From contig JAUYQR010000001.1 in NCBI GenBank assembly GCA_030697175.1, positions 1 through 64,000 of the forward strand: a DNA stretch of 64,000 nucleotides, in the 5' to 3' direction. Below the pieces are notes generated by a model. It was not told where the DNA came from and made no database searches. It was given only the letters and a program-made list of their open reading frames with translations. The position numbers and the translations under genes were made by a program. The DNA is from Paracoccaceae bacterium (lineage in GTDB: Bacteria > Pseudomonadota > Alphaproteobacteria > Rhodobacterales > Rhodobacteraceae). Positions 19,798 through 28,354 of this stretch are shown here, piece by piece (the first letter of the stretch is position 1; every line of letters starts with the position of its first letter).

Positions 19798-20790
19798 CCT
19801 GGCGGGGTGGATGTTCTGGTTCAGCCGGAACAGGTTGTTGCCCTCGACGCGCGCCTTCAGTGCTTCCAGACACCGATATCTGGCGGCGCCGTAAACCCTT
19901 TCCGCCACGCCGACCCGCTGTCGCCCTGCTCGTTCACGTTGTTCGTTTCCATCGACGGGACCATCAGTTGGCGCGCTGATCCGCGCTCCCGATCAAGGCA
20001 GACGGTATCGTCTTTCGTCGCGTCCCAGACGGGGTTGGCAACCCAGTGGTGTCCGGCGCAGCGGCCGGAACAGGCGGCGGCATCCTCGGCAATGTCGGCC
20101 ACAGCGCTGCCCATCCGCAACACGTGGATTTCGGAATCAGCGGTGGGTGCCGTAGCGGCTGTCGTTCCCATGGCAGCAATCGCCGCGTCATCGAGATCGT
20201 GGAGGAATCCGCCCCGGGAATGATAGCGCGGTCCCACGGCGCGGCGGTTTCATTGCGGCTTTGAACGTCGCAGCAGGAATCGGTCATCAAGCCGCCCTCG
20301 GTTGGGCCACCGAGTTGGCCGAACGGCAGGATGGCGTCCGGTGTTCTGGCCGTATCGCCGCTGCCGAATGCGGTGAGGCTGAGCATGGTTGACGACAGGG
20401 TGAAGGACGTCGTCACCTCGCGTCCGGTAGCGCGGGCAAGATCACGGTAGGCGCGCAGCGCATCGCCTGCGCGGGCCAGCGGGTAGCACCAGTTTCCCGG
20501 TCGGACCGGACCAAGGTCATGCATCTTGAACCGAAACTCGGTGACGACGCCGAAGGTGCCGCCGCCACCGCGCAGACCCCAGAAAATCCTGGGCTCGAGT
20601 GTTTCGCTGCTGTCGATGACGTCGCTCGTGGCCGTCGCCATGCGGGTGCCAACGAGGCTGTCTGCGGTCATGCCGAACCGGCGGCTGAGCCAGCCCACAG
20701 CGGTCGAACGACCCGTTCCGGACGCGGCGCAGGCGATCACGGGCCGCATCGGTTGGCCTATTGACGGGACCGGCAAAATCGGGGGCGAAT
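19798..20790 (-). pseudogene. FAD-linked (berberine-bridge type) oxidase, frameshifted remnant
   Basis: Three minus-strand frames carry consecutive pieces of one FAD-linked oxidase. The first (about 20700-20230) has GWLSRRFGMTADSLVG, then FWGLRGGGGTFGVVTEFRFKM, the FAD-binding PCMH signature. The second (about 20215-19870) has FLHDLDDAAIAAMG... and NPVWDATKDDT. The third (about 19860-19798) has the usual C-terminal NNLFRLNQNI. At least two frameshifts separate them. The N-terminal FAD-domain start with its flavinylation site is missing. The bases between its 5' end and the M48 gene show nothing recognisable. Confidence 0.85.
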
Positions 20791-20956
20791 CGAGTTGCAA
20801 CCGATGAGCCCATGGCAAGCCTCCAATCTCCGGTGTCCGAGGGCTGGAGGGATCGGGCTTCCTGTCAAACGAGCACTGGCTTGCCGGTTGCCGGTTGCAG
20901 CTGAACGTCGCGGGCAAGACGGGCGAATGTCCGAAAGGCGGCAGGGCGGGGGGGAC

Positions 20957-21655
20957 TCAGGGGCCTGGGATGGCGCCGAGCCAGCGCGCCTCGTTCGCCT
21001 CGATGGCGGCGATGCGTTCGTTGACGTGGGGGTGGCTGAGGAGCCATGCCGGCACGCCTTCGGCACGGTTCTGGGTCAGCGCCTCGAGCTTGCGGAACAG
21101 GCTTTTCTGCGGGCCGGTGCCGATGCCGGCCTTGATCAGCAGGGCCGATGCGTAGGCGTCAGCCTCGAATTCGTCTCGGCGTGACAGGCGGGCCATGAGC
21201 GCGGTGGAGATGATGTTGGCGAGCCAGATGCCGATGAAGGGCAGGAAACGGTTCAGAAGGGCGGAGAGCATTACGAACACGGCGTTCTGACCGGTGAAGT
21301 CGATCATCCGGCGGCGCATGTGGCCAAGGGCGACATGGCCCATTTCGTGCGCGATGACGCTGGCCAGTTCTTCGGCCGTGACCTCGCCACGGATCTTGCG
21401 GTTGAGGAAGCCGCGGGTCAGGAAGATGCGGCCGTCAGGGGCGGCGAGGCCGTTCACCGGTTCAACCTCGAACACGTTGACCTTGATCTGCGGCACCTCC
21501 AGCGCCTCGGCCATCTGGGCGGCGAGGCGGGTGATGGCGGGATCGGTCAGGGGCTTGGACTGTTGGTCGAGCATCTTCTTGGTGCGCCAGACCGAAAAGC
21601 GCATCATCAGGACCGCGTAGGCCACCGCGAGAAGGAGGGGGAGGAACTTCATCAT
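20957..21655 (-). CDS. M48-family zinc metalloprotease
   Basis: The 232-residue protein has a short N-terminal membrane segment (LPLLLAVAYAVLMM). The gluzincin motif HEMGH is at 103-107, with the third zinc ligand in EFEADAYA (163-169). Two hydrophobic stretches lie between them. M48 proteases of the HtpX/BepA type degrade damaged envelope or membrane proteins. This one is shorter than HtpX (~290). It is the last gene of the minus-strand moxR-VWA cluster, 30 bases after the broken dedA gene. Confidence 0.88.
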   Translation of the reverse strand: MMKFLPLLLAVAYAVLMMRFSVWRTKKMLDQQSKPLTDPAITRLAAQMAEALEVPQIKVNVFEVEPVNGLAAPDGRIFLTRGFLNRKIRGEVTAEELASVIAHEMGHVALGHMRRRMIDFTGQNAVFVMLSALLNRFLPFIGIWLANIISTALMARLSRRDEFEADAYASALLIKAGIGTGPQKSLFRKLEALTQNRAEGVPAWLLSHPHVNERIAAIEANEARWLGAIPGP

Positions 21656-21685
21656 CTTGCCGGATATGGGGTGGCGCGCATCGAT

Positions 21686-22279
21686 TTAAACCCCCGTCCG
21701 CTGCGACGAATAGAGCCAGTAGCCAAGGATCGAGACCGCCGATGCCCCGGCGACGATCCCAAGGACCGAGCCGAGCATCTGGCTTGCCGCCGCGACGTTG
21801 CCGGCAAAAGCGTAGCCTGCGCCGACGTAAAGGCCCGCCTAGACCGCCTCGCCAGCGACGCCTGCGGTGGTGAAGCGCGGCCAGCCGTAGCCCGTGCTGC
21901 CGGCGGTAAGGTTGACCCACGGCCCCAGCGGGCTGAACAGCCAGCGCGTCAGAAAGACCGCGCCGGTGCCGCGTCGGTCCATGATCGCCACGGCCTTTGC
22001 GAGAAGCCGGTCGCGGGCCGGATCGCGTTTGAGCCGGGTCAGCAGGCGCGCGCCGAAGCTGCGCCCGGCCCAATAGCCTAGTTGGTCGCCGGCGATACCG
22101 CCACCGGCGGCGGCGGCGAGGGTCGGTGCAAGTGCAAGATCGCCGGCCGCGACAAAGCCGCCTGCCGTCAGCATCAGGATCGAGGCGGGAAATGGCAGGG
22201 CGAGGCACGAAAGGAATGTGGTCGCAGCCAGCAGCCACAGCCCGTATCGCGGCACGAGGGCAAGGAGCCAGTCGGTCAT
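21686..22279 (-). pseudogene. DedA-family membrane protein with in-frame amber codon
   Basis: The first 146 codons encode a DedA/SNARE-associated membrane protein. They include LPFPASILMLTAGGFVAAG, GDQLGYWAGRSFG and FLTRWLFSPLGPWVNLTAG. At 21841-21839 a TAG follows GEAV, where relatives usually have Trp (TGG). Directly after it the same frame stays open for 50 plausible codons (AGLYVGAGYAFAGN..., ending SSQRTGV). One G-to-A change would explain the break. A sequencing error or an amber suppressor are alternatives. The start overlaps the upstream stop by 4 bases. Confidence 0.85.
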
Positions 22280-22617
22280 TCGCCGCGCTCGGAACGCAGG
22301 GCGGCGACGGCAGCTTCAACCTCGGTGATGATGTCGGCCACCGGCACGCCCCGGTCACGGGCAATTTCGCTCAAGGGTTGCGGATGGCCCTTCACTTCGG
22401 GCAGCGGCAGGCCGGCCTTGGCGTCAAGCGCGCGCGGGTCCAGACCCCAGGACCGTGCGACATAGCCGATCGTCATCCAGGGCTGGACCGGAACTTGCTG
22501 GTGGGTTTGCCAGTAGACTGTCTGCACCAGAAGCCGAAGCAGGAAGAACAGCGTCACGGCACAGGCCAGAAGGAAGGCAGATGTAAGCCAGGGTCGTGTG
22601 CGCCAAAGTTTCATCAT
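22276..22617 (-). CDS. small inner-membrane protein in the VWA cluster
   Basis: This 113-residue protein has one N-terminal membrane helix (LTSAFLLACAVTLFFLLRLL, about 11-33). A periplasmic or cytosolic domain follows, with two helical repeats that look like degenerate DNA- or protein-binding helices (MTIGYVARSWGLDPRAL and PLSEIARDRGVPVADI). I know no function. Start and stop overlap the VWA gene and the dedA remnant by 4 bases each, so it is translated within the cluster. Confidence 0.75.
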   Translation of the reverse strand: MMKLWRTRPWLTSAFLLACAVTLFFLLRLLVQTVYWQTHQQVPVQPWMTIGYVARSWGLDPRALDAKAGLPLPEVKGHPQPLSEIARDRGVPVADIITEVEAAVAALRSERGE

Positions 22618-23795
22618 CCGAGTTGCCTGACCCCCCTGCCGACGCCTTCCAACGTCATCGGCACCATCTTTCCGTCGAAGATTTCGCGGATCAGGCGCGT
22701 GGAGTGGCTGTGTTGCCACCCGGTCTCGGGGACCGGATTGATCCAGAGGTGATGCGGCCACTGTTCGCTGACCCGGCGCAGCCAGACCTGCCCCGCCTCG
22801 GCGTTCCAGTGTTCGTTGGCACCGCCGGGGTGGAGGATTTCGTAGGGGCTCATCGCGGCGTCGCCGACGATGATGCATCTGTAGTCGGATCCGTAGGTGC
22901 GCAGCACGTCCGATGTCGGGGTTTGTGCATCCCAGCGGCGGCGGTTATCGCGCCAGACGCCTTCGTAGATGCAGTTGTGGAAGTAGAAGGTCACGAGGTG
23001 CTTGAATTCGGCGCGGGCGGCAGAGAACAGCTCCTCCATCACCTTGACGTAAGGATCCATCGACCCGCCGATATCAAGAAACAGCAGCACCTTCACCGCG
23101 TTGCGCCGTTCTGGCCTTGTCTGCACGTCAAGCCAGCCGTGTTCGGCGGTGGCGCGAATGGTGCCGTCGAGATCCAACTCGTCTGCGGCACCCTCGCGGG
23201 CCCATTTGCGCAGGCGGCGCAGGGCCACCTTGATGTTGCGGGTGCCAAGTTCGACATCGTCGGCGAGGTTGCGAAACTCGCGTTTGTCCCAGACCTTGAC
23301 CGCGCGCTGGTGGCGGCTCTGGTCCTGCCCGATACGCACGCCTTCGGGGTTGTAGCCATAGGCGCCAAAGGGTGAGGTGCCGGCGGTGCCCACCCATTTC
23401 GAGCCGCCCTGATGTCGGGATGCTTGTTCGGCAAGCCGCTGGCGCAGGGTTTCCATCAGCGCGTCAAAGCCGCCAAGCGCCGCGATGGCGGCGCGTTCTT
23501 CGGGCGAAAGATGCTTTTCGGCCAACTTTTCCAGCCACTCGCGCGGCAGGTCCAGCGCCTCGAGCACCTGATCGGCGCTGATCGCCTCGAGCCCCTCGAA
23601 CGCCTTGGCGAAGGCACGGTCGAAGCGGTCGAGGTGGCGTTCGTCCTTCACCAGCGTGGTGCGGGCGAGGTAGTAAAAGCCGGTTGGATCATAGGTCACC
23701 AAACCTGCCGCCACGGCTTCGAGAAACCCGAGGAATTCACGAAGGCTGACTGGCACGCCTTCGGTCCGCAGGGTCTGAAAGAGGGGCAGGAACAT
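22614..23795 (-). CDS. VWA-domain protein, CoxE-like partner of MoxR
   Basis: The 393-residue protein has a helical N-terminal half (1-230) and a C-terminal von Willebrand A domain. The metal-ion adhesion motif there is DIGGS at 241-245, followed by DPYVKVMEELFSAARAEF. No signal peptide is present, so it should be cytosolic. VWA proteins of this kind work with MoxR AAA+ ATPases to activate or assemble metalloenzymes or envelope complexes. A MoxR gene lies upstream in the same strand cluster. The start is 3 bases after the small membrane protein. Confidence 0.88.
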   Translation of the reverse strand: MFLPLFQTLRTEGVPVSLREFLGFLEAVAAGLVTYDPTGFYYLARTTLVKDERHLDRFDRAFAKAFEGLEAISADQVLEALDLPREWLEKLAEKHLSPEERAAIAALGGFDALMETLRQRLAEQASRHQGGSKWVGTAGTSPFGAYGYNPEGVRIGQDQSRHQRAVKVWDKREFRNLADDVELGTRNIKVALRRLRKWAREGAADELDLDGTIRATAEHGWLDVQTRPERRNAVKVLLFLDIGGSMDPYVKVMEELFSAARAEFKHLVTFYFHNCIYEGVWRDNRRRWDAQTPTSDVLRTYGSDYRCIIVGDAAMSPYEILHPGGANEHWNAEAGQVWLRRVSEQWPHHLWINPVPETGWQHSHSTRLIREIFDGKMVPMTLEGVGRGVRQLG

Positions 23796-23798
23796 TGG

Positions 23799-23969
23799 TT
23801 ACCTCATGAGCATCCGCTCGAGGAAGATGGTCAGGAAGAGGCCGAGGAGACAGAAGGCGATGCCGAAGCCGGCGGCATATTGCGCCATGTCGGCGGGTTT
23901 GCCGCCGCGCCGCCGCGCGGTGAACACGCCAAGCAACGCCCCGAAGATGAACCCGCCGATGACGATCAC
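23799..23969 (-). CDS. very small two-helix membrane protein
   Basis: About 56 residues from a GTG at 23969, which follows a G-rich ribosome binding site. The peptide contains two hydrophobic helices (VIVIGGFIFGALLGVF and YAAGFGIAFCLLGLFLTIFL) separated by a basic ARRRGGKPADMAQ loop. The open frame runs further upstream, but that overlaps the DUF2927 gene and is not hydrophobic. It sits between the DUF2927 lipoprotein and VWA genes with short spacers, so it is probably part of the same envelope-associated complex. The start is uncertain. Confidence 0.6.
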   Translation of the reverse strand: MIVIGGFIFGALLGVFTARRRGGKPADMAQYAAGFGIAFCLLGLFLTIFLERMLMR

Positions 23970-24004
23970 GCCGCCCCCTTTTCCGGGGGCCAGATGCCCC
24001 GCCT

Positions 24005-25357
24005 TCAGCCTCTGTTGCCGCCTGAATCCACCGCCGCGATATCGCGCATCCGGGCTTTCACGACCGTATCCGAGCCGAAGCCATAGCGCGCCCACGGCTG
24101 ACTGTCGAGCCTGAGCGCCGCCGCACCGACAGTGTCGCCAAGCCGGTCCATCGCCTCGGCCTTGATCAGCATGAGGGTGGCCAGAAGTGCCGCATTTTCA
24201 TGCTGTTGCACGATTGGCATGGCGTGGTCCGCCAGACGGATCGCCTCGGTCGGGGAGCCGGTGCCGAGGGCCATTGCGGCCAGTTGCATCTCGATATGGG
24301 CAACGTGGACCTCGCCGCCGGGTTGGCGGGCGTAGATCGCGGCGGCTGCGGAAAAGGCGCCAAGCGCGCGGGTCTGGTCGGAGCCTGCGCTGAGCCGACC
24401 GAGGGCGAAGTAGCTGAAGGCGAGGCGGTTGTCGGCCCACCCTTCGGACCGGGCGATGGAGACCGCGCGCTCGGCGGCCTTGAGGCGGGCGGCGGTGCTG
24501 CCCTTGCGCCCGAGCGCGGTTTCGATGGCGGCCGTCCAGGCACGCGGCGTCGGGCCTGCGCTGGCGCTACCCATGCCGGCACCGGCGGGATTCAACCGCG
24601 CGACCAGCCCCGGAACCAGTGCCGCCGCAGTGTCGCGCGTCATGCCGCTGTGCAATTCGGGCGCGTAGTAGATGCGCAGGATCAACATGTCGAAGGCGGT
24701 CAGGACCGAATTGAAATTGTCGTCGTTGAAGACTGAATCCGGCAGCCGGTAGAGGTCGTTCAAAGGCCCGATCGCCTGCGCGATTTCTTCGTGCAGGCAG
24801 TCTCGCACCTCTTGCGGGCTGGTATCGGCGGGCACGAAGATCGCGACGCGGGTTCGGCGCGTCACCGCGCCCCAATCCACGTCGTCAGACCCGCGGCGCG
24901 AGCGGTATTCGGCAAGCGACGAGACGTTCGGCACGACAAAGCAGGCCGCTTGCGGAGCCATTCGGCGCAACGCTGCGCGCGGCACGAATTCAACCGTGAT
25001 CGAGGCGTCATCGTGGAACGCTGCGGTGACGGGAAGGCCTGCTTCGGATTGCAGGCGGGCGATCAGCACCGCCAGATCGCGCGGAGCGGTTGGCGGCACG
25101 CTGCCGGACAGTCGGATGCTGATCGGGCCTTCGAACCGGGTCAGGATCGGCAGGCTGCGCCCGCTTTCCATCGCGAAGGAGAGATCGAGAAAATCGCGGG
25201 CGATTTCGGCGTTGCTGTGGCTGGAGCCTTGAGGGGCAAGGCCTTGCAGCGGCACAAGGCTGACCTCGGTTGCGGCGGTGGGCCGAGCCTTGGACACCTG
25301 TGCCGAAGGGGCGCAGGCGGACAGGGCGAGGACGGCCATGAGAGAGACAAAGCGCAT
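24005..25357 (-). CDS. DUF2927-containing lipoprotein
   Basis: The 450-residue protein starts with a lipoprotein signal (MRFVSLMAVLALSAC; lipobox cysteine at 15) and is expected to be anchored on the envelope. The central region (about 60-260) matches the DUF2927 pattern, with VPADTSPQEVRDCLHEEIAQAIGPLNDLYRL. The C-terminal half is helical, with tetratricopeptide-like repeats. The catalytic or binding role is unknown. ATG 25357 is chosen because it gives the signal peptide. The 279 bases upstream, between it and moxR, contain no gene I can identify. Confidence 0.8.
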   Translation of the reverse strand: MRFVSLMAVLALSACAPSAQVSKARPTAATEVSLVPLQGLAPQGSSHSNAEIARDFLDLSFAMESGRSLPILTRFEGPISIRLSGSVPPTAPRDLAVLIARLQSEAGLPVTAAFHDDASITVEFVPRAALRRMAPQAACFVVPNVSSLAEYRSRRGSDDVDWGAVTRRTRVAIFVPADTSPQEVRDCLHEEIAQAIGPLNDLYRLPDSVFNDDNFNSVLTAFDMLILRIYYAPELHSGMTRDTAAALVPGLVARLNPAGAGMGSASAGPTPRAWTAAIETALGRKGSTAARLKAAERAVSIARSEGWADNRLAFSYFALGRLSAGSDQTRALGAFSAAAAIYARQPGGEVHVAHIEMQLAAMALGTGSPTEAIRLADHAMPIVQQHENAALLATLMLIKAEAMDRLGDTVGAAALRLDSQPWARYGFGSDTVVKARMRDIAAVDSGGNRG

Positions 25358-25636
25358 GCGGCAGCACTCGCGGGGATTGTGACGCACCCCGGGCAGACAG
25401 GGCGCAGCCAGCAGTCTCAGGAGTGGGGTGCTGCGCTGTCAATTCCGGAATTTGGACGTAATTTCGGGACACTATCTGTGGCGGTTAAAGTGGTTGCCGT
25501 GTCCAGATGTTCGATTTCGCCTCACGCTTTGTTTCAGTCGTGGCGAAAGCTCACGGGTCTTGGCGCGAGCACAGGGGCTATCCCCCGATGCAATCAAGAC
25601 TTTTTGGCCGATTCGGCGATGTGCGAAAAGGTCAAA

Positions 25637-26488
25637 TCAGCGGCCGCTGCGCGCAAGAAAGGCGAGGCGTTCGAACAGTTGCACGTCCTGTTCGTTCTTC
25701 AAGAGCGCACCATACAGCTTTGGCAGGCTGGTCTTTCCGTCGCGCTTTAGGTCTGCGGGTTCGAGGTCTTCGGCCAGCAGCAAGCGCAGCCAATCAAGCA
25801 CCTCGCTGGTGGACGGTTTCTTCTTCAGGCCGGGGGTGTCGCGCAATTCGAAGAACTGGGTCAGCGCGACGGTAAGGAGAGCGTCCTTGATGCCGGGGAA
25901 ATGCACCGCAATGATGGCGCGCAGGGTGTCGAGGTCGGGAAAGCGGATGTAGTGAAAGAAACAGCGGCGCAGGAATGCGTCGGGCAGTTCCTTTTCGTTG
26001 TTCGAGGTGATGATGACGACCGGGCGGTGGCGGGCACGGATCGTCTCGCCGGTCTCGTAGACATGGAATTCCATCCGGTCGAGTTCCTGCAGAAGGTCGT
26101 TCGGAAACTCGATGTCGGCCTTGTCGATCTCGTCGATCAGGAGCACCACCCGACCCTCGGCCTCGAAGGCCTGCCACAGCTTGCCCTTGCGGATGTAGTT
26201 GCGCACATCGCTGACCCGTTCGCCGCCAAGGCCGGGGCCAAGCTGGCTGTCGCGCAGGCGGCTGACGGCATCGTATTCATATAGCCCCTGCTGCGCCTTT
26301 GTGGTTGATTTCACATGCCATTCGACCAGTGGCAGGTCGAGTGCGGCCGCCACCTGGCGGGCGAGTTCGGTCTTGCCGGTGCCCGGCTCGCCTTTCACCA
26401 GCAAGGGCCGCTGAAGGGTCACCGCCGCGTTGACGGCGACGCGCAGGTCGTCGGTAGCAACATAGGTCGCGGTCGAGGCGAATTTCAT
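25637..26488 (-). CDS. MoxR-family AAA+ ATPase
   Basis: The 283-residue AAA+ protein has Walker A GEPGTGKT (33-40) and Walker B VVLLIDEIDKAD (114-125). Sensor 1 lies in PVVIITSNNEKELPDAFLRRC, which also contains the arginine finger. MoxR ATPases act as chaperones that insert cofactors or mature complexes together with a VWA protein. Here that partner is probably the gene at 22614. It leads the minus-strand cluster, which continues through the DUF2927 lipoprotein after a 279-base gap. Confidence 0.9.
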   Translation of the reverse strand: MKFASTATYVATDDLRVAVNAAVTLQRPLLVKGEPGTGKTELARQVAAALDLPLVEWHVKSTTKAQQGLYEYDAVSRLRDSQLGPGLGGERVSDVRNYIRKGKLWQAFEAEGRVVLLIDEIDKADIEFPNDLLQELDRMEFHVYETGETIRARHRPVVIITSNNEKELPDAFLRRCFFHYIRFPDLDTLRAIIAVHFPGIKDALLTVALTQFFELRDTPGLKKKPSTSEVLDWLRLLLAEDLEPADLKRDGKTSLPKLYGALLKNEQDVQLFERLAFLARSGR

Positions 26489-26658
26489 TGTGGATCAAGG
26501 CTCTGGTTGGGACGGGCCGGGCAAGCGTAGCGGTCACGACAAAAACTCGCAACCGGTAGTGACATTACCTGCGCCTTACGCTAAATGCCCGCCAACGGGA
26601 GCGCATCATGACAGAAGCCCACCTGTCGGAGCGATCCGGCAATTTGGAGAGAGTTTCG

Positions 26659-27081
26659 ATGAAGGCCGAAGTGTTCTTGCCTGACGATTATCGTCCCGCC
26701 GAAGACGAACCATTCATGAACGACCGGCAACTTGAGTATTTTCGCCGCAAACTGATTGTCTGGAAGCAGGAACTTCTCGACCAGTCCGCCGAAACCATCG
26801 ACAGCTTGCAGGACTCAGGGCGCAATGTGCCCGACATCGCGGATCGCGCATCGGAAGAGACCGACCGCGCGCTTGAACTGCGCACGCGGGACCGGCAGCG
26901 CAAGCTTGTGGCAAAGATCGATGCGGCGCTGCGCCGGATCGAGAACGGCGAGTTCGGCTATTGCGAGATGACCGGCGAGCCGATCAGCCTGCGACGGCTG
27001 GATGCCCGCCCGATCGCGACGATGACGCTGGAAGCGCAGGAAAAGCACGAGCGCCGCGAAAAGGTGCACCGCGACGACTGA
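26659..27081 (+). CDS. dksA: RNA polymerase-binding transcription factor DksA
   Basis: DksA binds the RNA polymerase secondary channel and works with ppGpp. The 140-residue protein has the coiled-coil arms with the acidic tip region (VPDIADRASEETDRALELR, about 57-75). Its C-terminal globule keeps only one of the usual zinc cysteines, C102 (GYCEMTGEPIS). Single-cysteine DksA proteins are normal in alphaproteobacteria and are functional in Rhodobacter. ATG 26659 has a GGAGAGAG site upstream; an upstream in-frame ATG at 26608 is less likely. A terminator follows at 27115. Confidence 0.92.
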   Translation: MKAEVFLPDDYRPAEDEPFMNDRQLEYFRRKLIVWKQELLDQSAETIDSLQDSGRNVPDIADRASEETDRALELRTRDRQRKLVAKIDAALRRIENGEFGYCEMTGEPISLRRLDARPIATMTLEAQEKHERREKVHRDD

Positions 27082-27114
27082 GCTTGCGAAACATCGGACA
27101 GAGGCGGAAACTTG

Positions 27115-27137
27115 ACGCCGGGCAATACGCCCGGCGT
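27115..27137 (+). terminator. terminator hairpin after dksA
   Basis: A 9-bp perfect stem (ACGCCGGGC / GCCCGGCGT) with a 5-base loop is followed by TGTCATTT, 34 bases after the dksA stop. It sits just before the monooxygenase start. Confidence 0.75.
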
Positions 27138-27157
27138 TGTCATTTCGGGGGTAAGCC

Positions 27158-28354
27158 ATGAGTCTGATCGGGCAATCCGTCACCGTTCTTGGGGCAGGGG
27201 TTGCGGGGCTTGCGGTAGCGCGGGCGCTGGCCCTGCGCGGCGCTTCGGTTACGGTTCTGGAGCAGGCTGATGCCATCCGCGAGGTGGGTGCCGGGTTGCA
27301 GATTTCGCCGAACGGTGCCTGCGTCTTGCGTGCGCTTGGCCTCGGCGATGCGCTGCAGGCGTCGTCACTGCGCGCAGAGGCGGTGGACCTGCGCGACGGG
27401 ATGTCGGGCGCGCTGGTAACGCGGCTGGAGGTCGGGCGGTTGCGGCCCGAACAGGGGTATCATTTCCTGCACCGCGCCGACCTGATCGCACTTTTGCTGC
27501 GGGGCGCGGAGGAGGCCGGGGTTACGCTGCGCTTGTTGCAGCGCGTCGATGCCGTCGATGTGTCCGGTCCGCGGCCGCGGCTGTCGGTTGCGGGAGCGTG
27601 GCAGGAGGCGGGGCTGTTGATCGGGGCGGACGGGCTGCATTCGCGTTTGAGGGTGGCGCTGAACGGACCGGAAAAGCCGTTCTTCACGCATCAGGTTGCG
27701 TGGCGCGCGTTGATCCCATGCGACGCGGGGGCGGCGCCGGTGGCCGAGGTGCATATGGGGGAGGGTCGGCATCTGGTCAGCTATCCGCTGCGAGGCGGCG
27801 CGTTGCGCAACATCGTGGCGGTCGAAGAGCGCCGGAAATGGGCCGAGGAAAGCTGGTCGCTGCGCGACGATTCGATGGATCTGCGGCTGGCGTTCGAGGA
27901 GTTTGGTCCACGGGTGCGGGGCTGGCTGGAGCAGGTCGAGGACCCTTGGCTTTGGGGGCTGTTCCGGCATCCGGTGGCCAAAACATGGTTTCGGGCCACG
28001 CCGCATGGAGCGGCCGCGATCCTTGGAGATGCCGCCCATCCGACGCTGCCGTTTCTGGCCCAGGGAGCGTCGATGGGGCTGGAGGATGCGTGGGTGCTGG
28101 CAGAGGCGCTGGCGACCTATGACACGCCTGCGGTCGGCCTTGCTGCATTCCAGGCGAGGCGTCAGGCGCGCACCGGCCGGATCGTCGCGGCGGCAAACGG
28201 TAACGCGCGGGCCTATCACCTGAGTGGGCCACTTCGGTCGCTGGCACATACCGGCCTGCGGTTGATGGGGCAGGTTGCGCCCAGCGCAATGCTCGGGCGC
28301 TTTGATTGGTTATATGGCCATGACGTGACGCAGGGCGCAGGCCGGAGTTCCTGA
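27158..28354 (+). CDS. FAD-dependent monooxygenase (salicylate hydroxylase-like)
   Basis: The 398-residue group A flavoprotein monooxygenase has the FAD-binding GAGVAGLAVARAL near the N-terminus. It also has the middle GADGLHSRLR motif and the second FAD motif LGDAAHPTLPFLAQGASMGLEDA. These enzymes hydroxylate aromatic or similar substrates with NAD(P)H and O2. The substrate cannot be told from the sequence and no ring-cleavage genes are adjacent. The gene ends exactly where the convergent exonuclease III gene ends. Confidence 0.88.
   Translation: MSLIGQSVTVLGAGVAGLAVARALALRGASVTVLEQADAIREVGAGLQISPNGACVLRALGLGDALQASSLRAEAVDLRDGMSGALVTRLEVGRLRPEQGYHFLHRADLIALLLRGAEEAGVTLRLLQRVDAVDVSGPRPRLSVAGAWQEAGLLIGADGLHSRLRVALNGPEKPFFTHQVAWRALIPCDAGAAPVAEVHMGEGRHLVSYPLRGGALRNIVAVEERRKWAEESWSLRDDSMDLRLAFEEFGPRVRGWLEQVEDPWLWGLFRHPVAKTWFRATPHGAAAILGDAAHPTLPFLAQGASMGLEDAWVLAEALATYDTPAVGLAAFQARRQARTGRIVAAANGNARAYHLSGPLRSLAHTGLRLMGQVAPSAMLGRFDWLYGHDVTQGAGRSS

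Noticed and set aside
25358-25636. Possible small gene in the 279-base gap between moxR and the DUF2927 gene
   Set aside because: Short plus-strand frames there have no ribosome binding site or recognisable composition, and no RNA fold stood out.
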